A stretch of DNA of 64,000 nt from Flammeovirgaceae bacterium (GTDB lineage: Bacteria > Bacteroidota > Bacteroidia > Cytophagales > Cyclobacteriaceae): positions 146,895 to 210,894 of the forward strand of contig JADJMA010000008.1 in NCBI GenBank assembly GCA_016709845.1, read 5' to 3'. Position numbers and translations under genes: made by a program. Numbering within the stretch: position 1 is the stretch's first letter; every line of letters starts with the position of its first letter. The notes under the pieces were generated by a model. The model ran no database searches, was not told the DNA's origin, and saw nothing but the letters and a program-made list of their open reading frames with translations. Positions 38,471-47,927 of this stretch are shown one piece after another.

Positions 38471-39474
38471 TTGAATTCGAAAATAAAATCCACACTTCAA
38501 TATTTACTTCTTATTGCCATCACTACGGCTCTCCTTTGGCTTAGCTTAAGGGGGTTAAAAGTTGGTGATGGAGAGGATAAGAGTGAGTTTATTTGGAACG
38601 CGTGGCTGCGGTCTGATAAAGGATATTTAATGCTTATGGTGCTGGTTGCCATGATTAGTCATTTGCTTCGTGCCGTTCGATGGAAGATGCTCCTGGAACC
38701 TACGGGTCATTCGGTAACTCTCGCAAACAGTTTTCTCTCTCTTATGATTGGCTATCTCGTAAACCTGGCCGTGCCCCGGGGCGGAGAAGTTTCGCGGTGT
38801 TATAACTTGTATAAGTTGGAGAAAACTCCGGTTGAGGTTTCTTTTGGCACCGTGGTGGTTGAACGCTTAGTGGATTTAGTTTGTCTTGTACTCTTATCGG
38901 GATTTGTTTTGTTGTTGAATGGAAAAAACTCAAAGCGTTTATTGATACACTTAACTTCTCCTCCTCAGGCGGATCGTCTCTTTTTATTTGGGTTTTTATT
39001 GCGTTAGTATTTTTTGTTGGGTTAGGAGTAGGTGTTTACCTGTTGCGAAATAATCAAAAACTTCGAAAAATTTTAGTTGGCTTTAAAGAGGGGTTAATGG
39101 CGATATTCCGATTAAAGAATAAGTTCCTGTTTATTTTTTATTCTATTACCATCTGGGGGCTATATTTTCTGATGAGTTATTTTGTGGTAATCGCTTTTCC
39201 GGAAACTAGTGAACTTGGAATCAGTGCTGTACTTACGCTATTCGCCATTGGCGCTCTTGCCATGGCAGCTCCGCTACCCGGTGGCGCAGGTTCTTATCAC
39301 ACGTTGGTGCCGCTAGGGTTGGTGATGCTTTATAATTTACCAGAACCCGATGCGATTGCCTTTGTTTTTATTTTTCATGGCTGGCAAACCATAACTTTAA
39401 TTGCAGCAGGCGTTATATCTTTAATTATTAGTTACCTGATTATCCGATGGAAAAAAGTGCCGGAAAAATTGTAG
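38471..39474 (+). CDS. LPG synthase-type flippase-like membrane protein (UPF0104), one frameshift
   Basis: This is an integral membrane protein of about 335 residues with the features of the UPF0104/AglD-like family: LLWLSLRGLKVG, VLVAMISHLLRAVRWKMLL, LVNLAVPRGGEVSRCYNLYK, FGTVVVERLVDLV and, after a frame change near 38915 (TTGTTGTTG), IGALAMAAPLPGGAGSYHTLVP and FHGWQTITLIAAG. The PRGGE and PGGxG motifs are the conserved ones. Members move lipids or lipid-linked sugars, but the substrate here is unknown. The start is TTG 38471. It overlaps rfaE2 by 28 bases, which suggests coupled translation. Confidence 0.85.
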
Positions 39475-39929
39475 GTATTGCGGAGGCAAAAACGCTGGTA
39501 AAAAAATGGCAGCAAGCTGGCAACCAAGTCGTATTTACAAATGGTTGTTTCGACTTAATCCATCTTGGTCATGTAGATTATCTGGAAAAAGCACGGTTGC
39601 TAGGCGATAAGTTAGTGTTGGGGTTAAACACCGATGATTCAGTAAGTCGATTTAAGGGTCCGGATCGACCGCTGCAAGATCAAAACTCGCGTGCCCGTGT
39701 TTTGGCTGCCATGCAATTTGTGGATTTGGTTGTGTTCTTCAATGAGGATACACCCTTGGAACTGATTTCTGCGTTATTACCTAATATTTTAGTAAAGGGA
39801 AGTGACTATTTGACAGAAAATATTGTTGGCGCAGATGTTGTGAAAAGAGCAGGAGGCGTAGTGAAAACCATTGATTTTGTTCCAGGTTATTCAACAACGC
39901 GAATTGTAGAAAAAATCAAAAAGACTTAA
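39447..39929 (+). CDS. rfaE2: D-glycero-beta-D-manno-heptose 1-phosphate adenylyltransferase
   Basis: RfaE2 activates heptose-1-phosphate with ATP for LPS core synthesis. The cytidylyltransferase-like fold is clear: VFTNGCFDLIHLGHVDYLEKA with the HxGH nucleotide motif, LVLGLNTDDSVSRFKGPDRP, ARVLAAMQFVDLVVFF, ILVKGSDYLTENIVGADVV and the C-terminal GYSTTRIVEKI. The length of 160 residues is that of the single-domain enzyme (in E. coli it is fused to the kinase as HldE). It overlaps the flippase-like gene before it by 28 bases and is followed by a peptidase gene after 10 bp. Confidence 0.95.
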   Translation: MEKSAGKIVGIAEAKTLVKKWQQAGNQVVFTNGCFDLIHLGHVDYLEKARLLGDKLVLGLNTDDSVSRFKGPDRPLQDQNSRARVLAAMQFVDLVVFFNEDTPLELISALLPNILVKGSDYLTENIVGADVVKRAGGVVKTIDFVPGYSTTRIVEKIKKT

Positions 39930-39939
39930 ACAAATAACA

Positions 39940-40635
39940 ATGGGTGCTATAATTATCACAGGTTTTTTTATGCTGATTGGTTGGCTCGTTAGCTCCAGAT
40001 TAAAAGCCAAGTTTAAAAGATACTCTGAAATACGATTGACCAAAGACCTTACTGGCGCTGAAATCGCAAGATTGATGCTTGCTGATAATGGTATTAACGA
40101 TGTACAGGTAATTTCTGTAGAGGGACAACTAACGGACCACTACAATCCAGCAACTAAAACAGTTAATCTCAGTCATGATGTGTATCACGGACGAAATGCA
40201 GCATCAACGGCAGTAGCGGCCCACGAATGTGGTCACGCTGTTCAGCATGCCAAAGCGTATAGCATGTTGCAATTCCGTTCAGCGATGGTGCCTATTCAAA
40301 ATATCAGTGCTAAGGTGATTAACATTATATTTATGGCTATGATGTTTGGTGCATTTGCCATTAAGGGTCTGTTCACTTTTGATACCGCTCTTTTAGTAAT
40401 CATAGCGTGTTACGGAGTATTCGCCTTATTTGCCTTGGTAACATTACCGGTTGAATTTGATGCAAGTAAAAGAGCTTTAGCGTGGATAGAAACACGTGGT
40501 ATTGCTACACGCCAGGAACACGACATGGCTAAAGACGCATTAAACTCTGCGGCCATGACCTATGTAGTGGCAGCCATCGGTGCGGTAACTATGCTGCTTT
40601 ATTATGTCATGATCTTTTTAGGCAGACGAGATTAA
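39940..40635 (+). CDS. Zinc metallopeptidase, YugP/Peptidase_Mpr family
   Basis: The product has 231 residues with an N-terminal membrane helix, three or four later helices, and the zinc-binding motif VAAHECGHAVQHA (about residue 90-102), where HExxH binds zinc. The surrounding LSHDVYHGRNAASTAV and VPIQNISAKVINI match the YugP family of membrane metallopeptidases. The third ligand may be in LPVEFDASKRALAW (the conserved E-x-D-A-S). The substrate is unknown. It is intact, 10 bp after rfaE2 and before a strong terminator. Confidence 0.92.
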   Translation: MGAIIITGFFMLIGWLVSSRLKAKFKRYSEIRLTKDLTGAEIARLMLADNGINDVQVISVEGQLTDHYNPATKTVNLSHDVYHGRNAASTAVAAHECGHAVQHAKAYSMLQFRSAMVPIQNISAKVINIIFMAMMFGAFAIKGLFTFDTALLVIIACYGVFALFALVTLPVEFDASKRALAWIETRGIATRQEHDMAKDALNSAAMTYVVAAIGAVTMLLYYVMIFLGRRD

Positions 40636-40668
40636 GCCTTGTCATTTCTGTCAAACCAATATACTTTC

Positions 40669-40700
40669 CGGGCCTGAGTTTAACCTCAGGCCTTTTTTTT
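40669..40700 (+). terminator. Rho-independent terminator after the metallopeptidase gene
   Basis: The stem GGCCTGAG / CTCAGGCC with the loop TTTAAC is followed by T8. It ends the panC-to-peptidase unit and lies 28 bp before the acyl-CoA dehydrogenase gene. Confidence 0.92.
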
Positions 40701-40728
40701 ATTACCTTGAGAAGCAATTACTGGTATT

Positions 40729-41868
40729 ATGAATTTTGATTTATCCGAAGAACAAATAGCCGTGCAGGCTGCAGCCCGCGATTTCGCGCAAACCGAATTA
40801 TTACCCGGTGTTATTGAGCGCGATACAGAACAAAAATTTCCGACTGATCAAATCAAAAAGATGGGTGCGTTGGGCTTTATGGGTATGATGGTAGATCCCA
40901 AATACAATGGGGGGGGTATGGATACGATTTCGTATGTACTCGCCATGGAAGAGATTTCAAAAATAGATGCGTCTGTTTCGGTGTGTATGTCAGTGAACAA
41001 CTCGTTGGTATGCTGGGGGCTCGAGACTTTTGGAACAGAAGCCCAGAAAGAAAAGTATTTGAAGAGATTAGCCACAGGCGAAGCGATCGGAGCTTTTTGT
41101 TTGTCAGAACCAGAAGCGGGATCAGATGCAACCAGTCAGCGTACTACAGCTGAAGATAAGGGTGATTACTATTTATTAAATGGGACCAAGAATTGGATTA
41201 CCAATGGCAAGAGCGCCAGCGTGTACATAGTAATAGCTCAAACTGATGCCGCTAAACGTCATAAGGGAATCAATGCTCTTATTGTAGAGCGAGGCATGGA
41301 TGGCTTTGTGGTAGGAAAGAAGGAGGACAAAATGGGCATTCGCGGATCGGACACACATTCCCTTATGTTCACCGATGTAAAAGTCCCCAAGGAAAACAGA
41401 ATTGGTGAAGATGGCTTTGGATTTACTTTCGCGATGACCACATTAAACGGTGGACGAATAGGTATTGCCAGCCAGGCACTGGGTATTGCAGCAGGGGCCT
41501 ATGAGTTGGCGGTTAAGTACGCGAAAGAGAGAAAAGCATTTGGCAAACATCTGACCGAGCACCAGTCTATTCAATTTAAGTTAGCAGACATGGCCACTAA
41601 GATTGATAGTGCCCGGCGCTTGATCTGGAAGGCAGCGTATCTAAAAGATCAAAAGAAAAATTTTGTAAAGGCAGCTGCCATGGCCAAATTATATGCATCA
41701 CAAATTGCACAGGAAGTAACTAGCGAAGCCGTGCAAATTCATGGTGGCTATGGGTATGTAAAGGAGTTTCACGTTGAACGCCTGATGCGTGATGCGAAAA
41801 TTACACAGATCTATGAAGGCACCACGGAGATTCAAAAAATGGTAATCTCTCGAGAGCTTTTGAGGTAA
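40729..41868 (+). CDS. Acyl-CoA dehydrogenase
   Basis: This FAD enzyme introduces the trans-2 double bond in beta-oxidation or branched-chain amino acid breakdown. The conserved regions are GAFCLSEPEAGSDATSQRTTA (FAD and substrate), NGTKNWITNG, MGIRGSDTHSL, ERKAFGKHLTEHQSIQF, QIHGGYGYVKEF and the catalytic glutamate in QIYEGTTEIQKMV. The length of 379 residues and the position of that glutamate near the C-terminus fit short-chain or butyryl-CoA-type enzymes, but the chain-length preference cannot be read reliably. The gene is intact and stands alone. Confidence 0.95.
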   Translation: MNFDLSEEQIAVQAAARDFAQTELLPGVIERDTEQKFPTDQIKKMGALGFMGMMVDPKYNGGGMDTISYVLAMEEISKIDASVSVCMSVNNSLVCWGLETFGTEAQKEKYLKRLATGEAIGAFCLSEPEAGSDATSQRTTAEDKGDYYLLNGTKNWITNGKSASVYIVIAQTDAAKRHKGINALIVERGMDGFVVGKKEDKMGIRGSDTHSLMFTDVKVPKENRIGEDGFGFTFAMTTLNGGRIGIASQALGIAAGAYELAVKYAKERKAFGKHLTEHQSIQFKLADMATKIDSARRLIWKAAYLKDQKKNFVKAAAMAKLYASQIAQEVTSEAVQIHGGYGYVKEFHVERLMRDAKITQIYEGTTEIQKMVISRELLR

Positions 41869-41872
41869 ATCT

Positions 41873-43202
41873 CTAAATCAAATTCCGGGCTTTTAATTCC
41901 AGGTATTTATTAATGGTATTGACGGTCAATTTTTCCGGACTGGTTAAAATGCATTGAATGCCATGCTTCTGCAATTCCTTAGCGATTAATTTTTTCTCGT
42001 AGCTGAACCGCTCTGCTATTGCTTTGTAATAAATCTCCTTAACCGTTTTGGCTGGATAATCGGTAACTTTTTGAAGCTCTGTATTTTCAAAAAAGATTAT
42101 TACCAGCAGGTGTGTGTTATTAAGTTTGAGCAAGTAAGGTAGTTGGCGATGTAAGCTGTGAATGCTTTCAAAATTTGTGAATAGTAAAAGCAAGCTACGT
42201 TGTGATAATGTTCTGCGAATGGTTGAATACAATACGGAATAATCTGATTCCAGAAAGGCAGTCTTTTGATTGTAAAGAACTTCTTGGATCGTGGCCATTT
42301 GCTTATTAATTCTTCCAGCCGGAAGAATATTTCCAATCCTATCCTGAAAAGTTATCAGCCCGGCCTTATCCGATTTCTTAATAGCAATATTCGAAATAAC
42401 CAGCGCGGCATTGATAGCATAATCCAGTAAACTCATCCCTGCAAAAGGCATTTGCATTACCCGACCTTTGTCTATTAAAGAATAAACTTGTTGCGAGCGC
42501 TCATCCTGGTATTGATTAACCATCAGCTTTGATCTTCGCGCTGTAGCTTTCCAATTTACAGTTCTAAAGTCATCACCACTTACATAGTCTTTAATTAATT
42601 CAAACTCCTGATTGTGCCCGATGCGTCTGATCTTTTTATTCCACTGTCAGTCAGGCGATGGCTTATAGCTAACAACTCATATTTTCGCATTTGAATGTAA
42701 GAAGGGTACACGGGCACCATCTTGTCATTCGAAAACCGAAATCTTCGTGCAATAAGTTTTAGAGACGAACTCGCTAATACGTTCACCGATCCAAAAAAAT
42801 ATTCACCACGTTTAACGGGGCGAAGCGAATACTTGACAATCTTCTGATCGCCTGCCGCCAGATGTAAAGTGAATTCAAGATCTCTGCGTTGAAACTGATA
42901 GGGATTTCATCAAATACCCGAAGGGATACCGGGAAGGTATAAAAGCTTTCAAGGTAGATGGAGATTTCATTTTCATCTCCATTCGAAAGTTTATCGGCCA
43001 GTATTCGCTCACCGCGTAGGCCCCGCTTAACCCGAAAGAGCAAAATCAAATCTGTGAATAGACTTGCTATCAGCAAAAAGAAAAGAATTTTAGGAATGAA
43101 ATATCCACCACCAAAAACAAACGCGATGAGAAAAGTACCCACAACGATGCCGATCAAAAAAAATAGCCGATTTCCTAAATATAAATCGCGGAGGATTTTC
43201 AT
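41873..43202 (-). CDS. DUF58 domain protein, two or three frameshifts
   Basis: The N-terminus has two membrane helices (LYLGNRLFFLIGIVVGTFLIAF and ILFFLLIASLFTDLILLF). A beta-rich part follows with LRPVKRGEYFFGSVNV, then the DUF58 core: EFELIKDYVSGDDFRTVNWKATARRSKLMVNQYQDE and RVMQMPFAGMSLLDYAINAAL, which is VWA-like. Frames change near 42880, 42785 and 42590, and reading through them gives about 443 residues, the normal size. The start at 43202 touches the stop of the MoxR gene. DUF58 proteins are thought to be substrates or partners of MoxR chaperones in cell-envelope processes. Confidence 0.88.
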
Positions 43203-43938
43203 TTAACGAGGCACTTCAATTTTATCTACAATCTGTTTCACGACCTCATCAGTGGTAACGCCTTCCATTTCCTTTTCCGGACTTAGTAGTATGCGATGAC
43301 GTAATACAGGCAAAGCCACAAACTTGATATCTTCCGGACTTACAAAGTCGCGGCCATTAATCATAGCAAATGATTTTGCAGCCATGAGAATAGCAATGGA
43401 AGCGCGAGGTGATGCGCCCAGAAACAAACTTGGGTTGTTTCGGGTTTCCTGAATAATCTGTGCGATGTAGACCAGTAGATTTTGTTCGATATGTACCTGT
43501 TGTGCGAATTGCCGGAATGCCTGGATTTGATCTGCGGTAAGCACGGAACTTACTTCTGCAACGGGCTGAACTCCTTTTCGATCATGATGCCTTTGTAGAA
43601 TTTCAATTTCTTCCTCTTGCGAAGGATAGCCAACAGCAATTTTAAACAGGAATCGATCGAGTTGTGCTTCGGGTAATCGATACGTACCTTCTTGCTCTAT
43701 GGGATTTTGCGTGGCCAGCACAACATAGGGAAGTTTCATTTTATGCGTGTGACCATCTACAGTAACCTGCCGTTCTTCCATCACCTCAAACAAAGTCATC
43801 AGCTAAAATGGCGGTGATTAGAAGATCAATCATAGTTTCTTGACCCACAATCACCGTTCCGATGGCTGCTTTTATTTTTTTTACCTGCTCGTTCAGTGCA
43901 GTTAAATCCACACGATTTTGAAATATATTTTCCTCCAT
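43203..43938 (-). CDS. MoxR-family AAA ATPase with an internal deletion of its ATP-binding core
   Basis: The frame starts at 43938 with MEENIFQNRVDLTALNEQV and IGTVIVGQETMIDLLITAIL, the normal MoxR start. It then stops after LADDFV at about 43790. The next frame resumes with TLFEVMEERQVTVDG, VVLATQNPIEQEGTYRLPEAQLDRF, SPRASIAILMAAKSFA and GRDFVSPEDIKFVALPVLRHR. Against the family, about 82 codons between ILA and LFEVMEER are missing, including Walker A (GVPGVAKT) and Walker B (LIDEINR). The product could not bind ATP. As DUF58, DUF4350 and the rest of the cluster are kept, an assembly loss of about 245 bases is likelier than true loss. Confidence 0.85.
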
Positions 43939-43946
43939 AATGATTT

Positions 43947-45125
43947 TTATTTCTTTAGTTGAAATTTTTCGATAGCCTTATTTAAGTCAGTTAATTCACT
44001 CACAGAGATTTTTTCTTTGGCTGAGATCTGATCTATTAATGTTATTAGTTTGCGTACAGTTTGTTCAGGCGCCCCTGACTTTTTTGCCAGCACGAAAGCT
44101 AATCCTTCGCCCTGTTGATGCAGATTCAATAAATAATTGGTGCGGATCTGATCAAAGAGAAATTGAATTTTTTTCTCTGCAATATTTTTATGATCACCGC
44201 GCTCGTAATATAAGTTGCCGATAGTGGCTACAAATTCCAAACTGGTGTTGGCAAGTGGTTTAATAATGGGTATGATTCGCTGTTTGCGTTTCGCCTCAAA
44301 AATAATAAAAACCAAAAGCGCAATAATAGAAATATAGTAGGCCCAGCGTAGCGGCTCTGTGGTTAAGATAAATCGCAGAGGTGTAGCTGCCTCCATTCTT
44401 CCCAGGTGATAATACTCTGTCCAACGAGTTGTGTTTTTTGGTAGATAGGATAAAAGCGAGGAAACAACCTGATGATTTTGTTCGTTGAGCAAATAGATAT
44501 TTGTAAAAATCATGGGGGTGCAGTTTAGAATTATGCTTCCCTTTCCTTTTACAATCCGTAAAGAAACAGGTTGATAAAAATCATTCTTAGCAATAACCGT
44601 GGCACTTACCGAATCCAGCCGATTGAAATAGTTATGGATGTTGTTTCGTTTGTATAGGAACAGCTGCGTTGAATCCATAACGGGACTTACAAAATGAAGG
44701 GTAGCTGAATCTTTTTTCATAAAGGAATGCTCGCCTTCAAAAAATGAATCACTGGTTTCTAAACCAAGTGTATCGGCAAACGAGCCAGTGAAATAGTCGG
44801 CTGAGATAAACACGTGGCCGCCCGCTTCTACATGATTTAGTAAAATTTTTGTGTCCTCTTTATCTGGAGAAAAACTTTCGCTTAGTACCAAGATGTTCTC
44901 ATGCGAGATAGAATCCTTTAGTTCATAGATGGTTTGATAAGAATTTTTTATTGGTCCTTCTAAAACGAAAGGCAAAAGGTTATTTAGCGCATAGGTGCCA
45001 TACGGATTTTTATCTTCGTGCGCATAGGTTACGCGCCAATCATATTGCTTGCTTTTGGTAAGAAACAGAACCAGCATGAGACCGGCCAGTAAACCGATGT
45101 ATAGTATGTATCGGGTATCTTTCAT
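43947..45125 (-). CDS. DUF4350 domain membrane protein
   Basis: The protein of 392 residues has an N-terminal helix (ILYIGLLAGLMLVLFLT), a long extracytoplasmic part beginning DWRVTYAHEDKNPYGTYALNNLL, and a second helix near residue 255 (AYYISIIALLVFIIFEA), followed by a cytoplasmic helical tail. The first 150 residues have the DUF4350 pattern, which resembles a glutamine-amidotransferase-like fold (ILVLSESFSPDKEDTKILLNHVEAGG). The function is unknown. It lies between the MoxR gene (8 bp away) and the DUF4129 gene (overlap of four bases), a cluster conserved in Bacteroidota and thought to act in envelope maintenance. Intact. Confidence 0.85.
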   Translation of the reverse strand: MKDTRYILYIGLLAGLMLVLFLTKSKQYDWRVTYAHEDKNPYGTYALNNLLPFVLEGPIKNSYQTIYELKDSISHENILVLSESFSPDKEDTKILLNHVEAGGHVFISADYFTGSFADTLGLETSDSFFEGEHSFMKKDSATLHFVSPVMDSTQLFLYKRNNIHNYFNRLDSVSATVIAKNDFYQPVSLRIVKGKGSIILNCTPMIFTNIYLLNEQNHQVVSSLLSYLPKNTTRWTEYYHLGRMEAATPLRFILTTEPLRWAYYISIIALLVFIIFEAKRKQRIIPIIKPLANTSLEFVATIGNLYYERGDHKNIAEKKIQFLFDQIRTNYLLNLHQQGEGLAFVLAKKSGAPEQTVRKLITLIDQISAKEKISVSELTDLNKAIEKFQLKK

Positions 45126-45897
45126 TTTACCTTTTGCATCCAGTTTGTGAAGGTGCTGTTTACCTTCTGAAATTGGGATTCGTTAATGGCAAAGTTGCCG
45201 TACCAGGCATAATCAAAGTAGAAACTCAGTTCATTTAAACCCGTTTTGAGGTCTCCCTTCGGAAGCTCCTCTACATAATCGTGATTGGTTTTACCCGCTT
45301 TGAAATCGATCAGGTGCTTGTCAGACAGTAATTTTAACGCGGAGAGAAAGATAAGGCGAGTAGCCAATCGGTATTGTTTTTTCTCTGTGGCTTCTCGAAT
45401 CAATATTTCAAAATCCATTTCATGGATATTTTCATGAAAAATGCTATAGTCTTGTTTTCCCTTATCGGCTCCTGAATAAAATACTTTTAATGCATTTACT
45501 TTTAGCAGCATCATGATCACCGCAATGGTGAGAACAATGGCCAAGGTATACATGATAAATCGGCCCAAGTCCGTAGAGATTGCCCTATCAAAAATTGAAT
45601 CGATAAGCCAGCCTAACCATTTTAGAAATCGATCCCATAAAGTTTCGGCCACAGTAGGCGGTTGTGTATAGTTGAGGTCTGGGTCAGCTTTAAGTTTTTC
45701 TATTTCGGCTTCTGAAAATTTTCTAACCTCAATTTGAGTGGTATCTGTAGGACCAGAAAATCGGGCTTCTTATTATCCTGGTCAATAAGAGTTGTGCTGG
45801 TTGATTCTAGCGCAAGGGTATCGGGCAGTGCCAGACCCGCGTGTGCCAGTATGGATGCGTTGCAAAGTAAAAGAACAATGAAGAATACGTTTTTCAA
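45122..45897 (-). CDS. DUF4129-like membrane protein, one frameshift
   Basis: The TTG start at 45897 gives a signal peptide KNVFFIVLLLCNASILAHAG. The frame breaks near 45750, and reading across it gives SGPTDTTQIEVRKFSEAEIEKL, continuing with VAETLWDRFLKWLGWLIDSIF, a membrane helix (FIMYTLAIVLTIAVIMMLL) and the cytoplasmic DUF4129-type end EKKQYRLATRLIFLSALKLLSDKHLIDF and ELSFYFDYAWYGNF. An upstream ATG at 45969 is possible but would overlap the previous gene by 56 bases and spoil the signal peptide. About 258 codons. The function is unknown; it belongs to the MoxR cluster. Confidence 0.8.
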
Positions 45898-45913
45898 ATG
45901 ACTTCTTAAAGGA

Positions 45914-46909
45914 TTAAAAATGTTCTTCCGGCCTGTTCGGATCCGTTTGTTGTTGACCCAGATTTTCAATCTGACTCATCAGTCCCCGGGCTTCTTTCAA
46001 TTCTACCAGATTGAAGTATTGAAATGCTATGCCAATGTTAGGTAATGCATACAGCAGCATTTGAGCCATGTAGTAAATTGTAAAGAAAAACATTGTCCAG
46101 ATTTTCATTGAATCCGAAAACTCCATCGGTCCCCCGGTAGATACAGAATGGAAGGAAGAAGTGAAAATGATAATGTAGTATGGAATTAAAAAAATGTAAG
46201 AGGAAACACCCATGATTAACTGTAAAATAATGATTAGGCCAAAGGTGCTCCACCACTTCCCGTTATTGACTAACCGAAAAGAACGAACTATCGCATCAAT
46301 AAAATTCTTTTTTTCATACAATTGTATAAAGAAGGTGAGTGAGGAGCTGAAAATCAGATAGAACAATCCGCTAATAAAAATGACAACGCCAAAAAATATT
46401 AGAAAGCCAGAAATAGTGCTCAAAACTAAAATTGGAATCAATAAGATAACATAGGCTATTAGTAATAGAAGGAAGAATAAAAGTGCGCTACCCAAATAAG
46501 ACCAGAACGTATTGCGAACGCGATCCCAAACTTCCTGCACGTCTATTTTATTGGTTTTACGCTCATCATAAATAATCAGGTAGTTATTAATGGTCGCGAT
46601 GGTTACAATAAAGCTGATAAATAAAAAAATGAACATCAGAACCAATTGCAGCCAAAAACTGGTCGATAGAAAGTAATCACTAAGGGCACCAGAGTTACCC
46701 GAGAAGTTTTGCATGGACTGCGATAGGGTGAGAAACTCACCCATGAAGGAGCCGATCAATAAACTACCCACCAGCACCGCTGGTCCGGCAATGTAAAGAA
46801 TACTTTTACCCAGGGGCTTAAAGTTTTGTCGGATGAACTCAAAGGTGGCATTCAACTTTTTACTGAAATCGCGCGTGCGCTGAAATTCGATTGCTTTAAA
46901 TTCTTCCAT
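45914..46909 (-). CDS. Multi-spanning membrane protein of the MoxR cluster
   Basis: The product has 331 residues with about six or seven hydrophobic segments, among them SILYIAGPAVLVGSLLIGSF, LVLMFIFLFISFIVTIATI and LLFFLLLLIAYVILLIPILVLS. The N-terminus EFQRTRDFSKKLNATFEFIRQNF and the IVRSFRLVNNGKWWSTFGL phrase are typical of a conserved Bacteroidota family that lies between the SpoIIM-like and DUF4129 genes; I do not know a functional name for it. It overlaps the SpoIIM-like gene by 14 bases. Intact. Confidence 0.75.
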   Translation of the reverse strand: MEEFKAIEFQRTRDFSKKLNATFEFIRQNFKPLGKSILYIAGPAVLVGSLLIGSFMGEFLTLSQSMQNFSGNSGALSDYFLSTSFWLQLVLMFIFLFISFIVTIATINNYLIIYDERKTNKIDVQEVWDRVRNTFWSYLGSALLFFLLLLIAYVILLIPILVLSTISGFLIFFGVVIFISGLFYLIFSSSLTFFIQLYEKKNFIDAIVRSFRLVNNGKWWSTFGLIIILQLIMGVSSYIFLIPYYIIIFTSSFHSVSTGGPMEFSDSMKIWTMFFFTIYYMAQMLLYALPNIGIAFQYFNLVELKEARGLMSQIENLGQQQTDPNRPEEHF

Positions 46910-47856
46910 TTCTTTTTAGTTGAATTGGGTAAATAACAAAATAATAAATCATAAGAAATGCCGACAATCCTATAATCAACACCTTAAGACTCCAATGCAT
47001 AAAGGCATGCCGGGTGATGAAGGATTCTATGAAACCAGCAAGAATAAAAAAGGGTACCAGTCCTACTACTATTTTCAACCCTTTGGTAGCTCCCATTTTA
47101 AAGGAAGCTAGTCGCGAGTAAGTTCCGGGAAACAAAATGCTGTTACCCATAACAAAACCGGCAGCCGCTGCAATAACAATAGATGTAAGTTCAATGGTGC
47201 CATGAAGCAGAATAACCGGCAACCCTTGTGCTAATTGATTTTCGGTATAGAAAAACATCATGAACGTACCTACCATGATTGCGTTATAAAATAAATATAG
47301 GCCGGTGCCCACCGAAGCAAAAACACCATAAATAAAAATCATAAAGGAAACCAGAATATTATTTCGGGTGATCAGAAAGAACATTTCAACTTCCCCACTT
47401 TAGGAATATACCTTGAGTGGGATTACCATTCTTAATGTCTTCGAGTGTCATGTTTACATAACCATCACCTAGAATCAACCGCACAAAGGTGTCGTCATAA
47501 GCGGTAGAAATGGCCCCTATGATGCCGGCAACCACAAAGATTATAAAAGCATAAAGTAATTGCTTTCGTACAGAAAACATGACTGCAGGAAGTTCTTCTT
47601 TCCAGAAAAGAATAAATCTATTCTTATCTTCTTTTTTATTCTTATAAATCTCGCCATGGATTTTACCTGCGAGCGAGTTTAGGTATTGGGTCGTTCGGCT
47701 TTCGGGATATTGGGTACGGGAAAAGGAAAGATCATCTGTGATTTGAATGAAAAGCTCAGCCAACTTATCGGGCGCGGCTTCTTGTTGGTTATTCACCACT
47801 TTTTCAAACTCCTCCCATCGCTTTTTGTTGTGTTTTACAAAGGCTGGCTCTCTCAT
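46896..47856 (-). CDS. Stage II sporulation protein M-like (SpoIIM/DUF95) membrane protein, one frameshift
   Basis: The N-terminal half is soluble (MREPAFVKHNKKRWEEFEKVV, then SFSRTQYPESRTTQYLNSLAG), followed by FSVRKQLLYAFIIFVVAGIIGA. The frame ends at 47386 but continues in the next frame with MFFLITRNNILVSFMIFIYGVFASVGT, QGLPVILLHGTIELTSIVIAAAAGF and FILAGFIESFITRH, the SpoIIM/DUF95 core. The total of about 320 residues is normal. Despite the name, in non-spore-formers these are membrane proteins of unknown role that are usually found with RDD and MoxR/DUF58 genes, exactly as here. Confidence 0.88.
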
Positions 47857-47927
47857 AAATAAAGAAGTTGGAAGATAACAGTTGCCCCATTTCCTTCCAA
47901 CTTCATCAAGCGAAATAAACTATGGGT

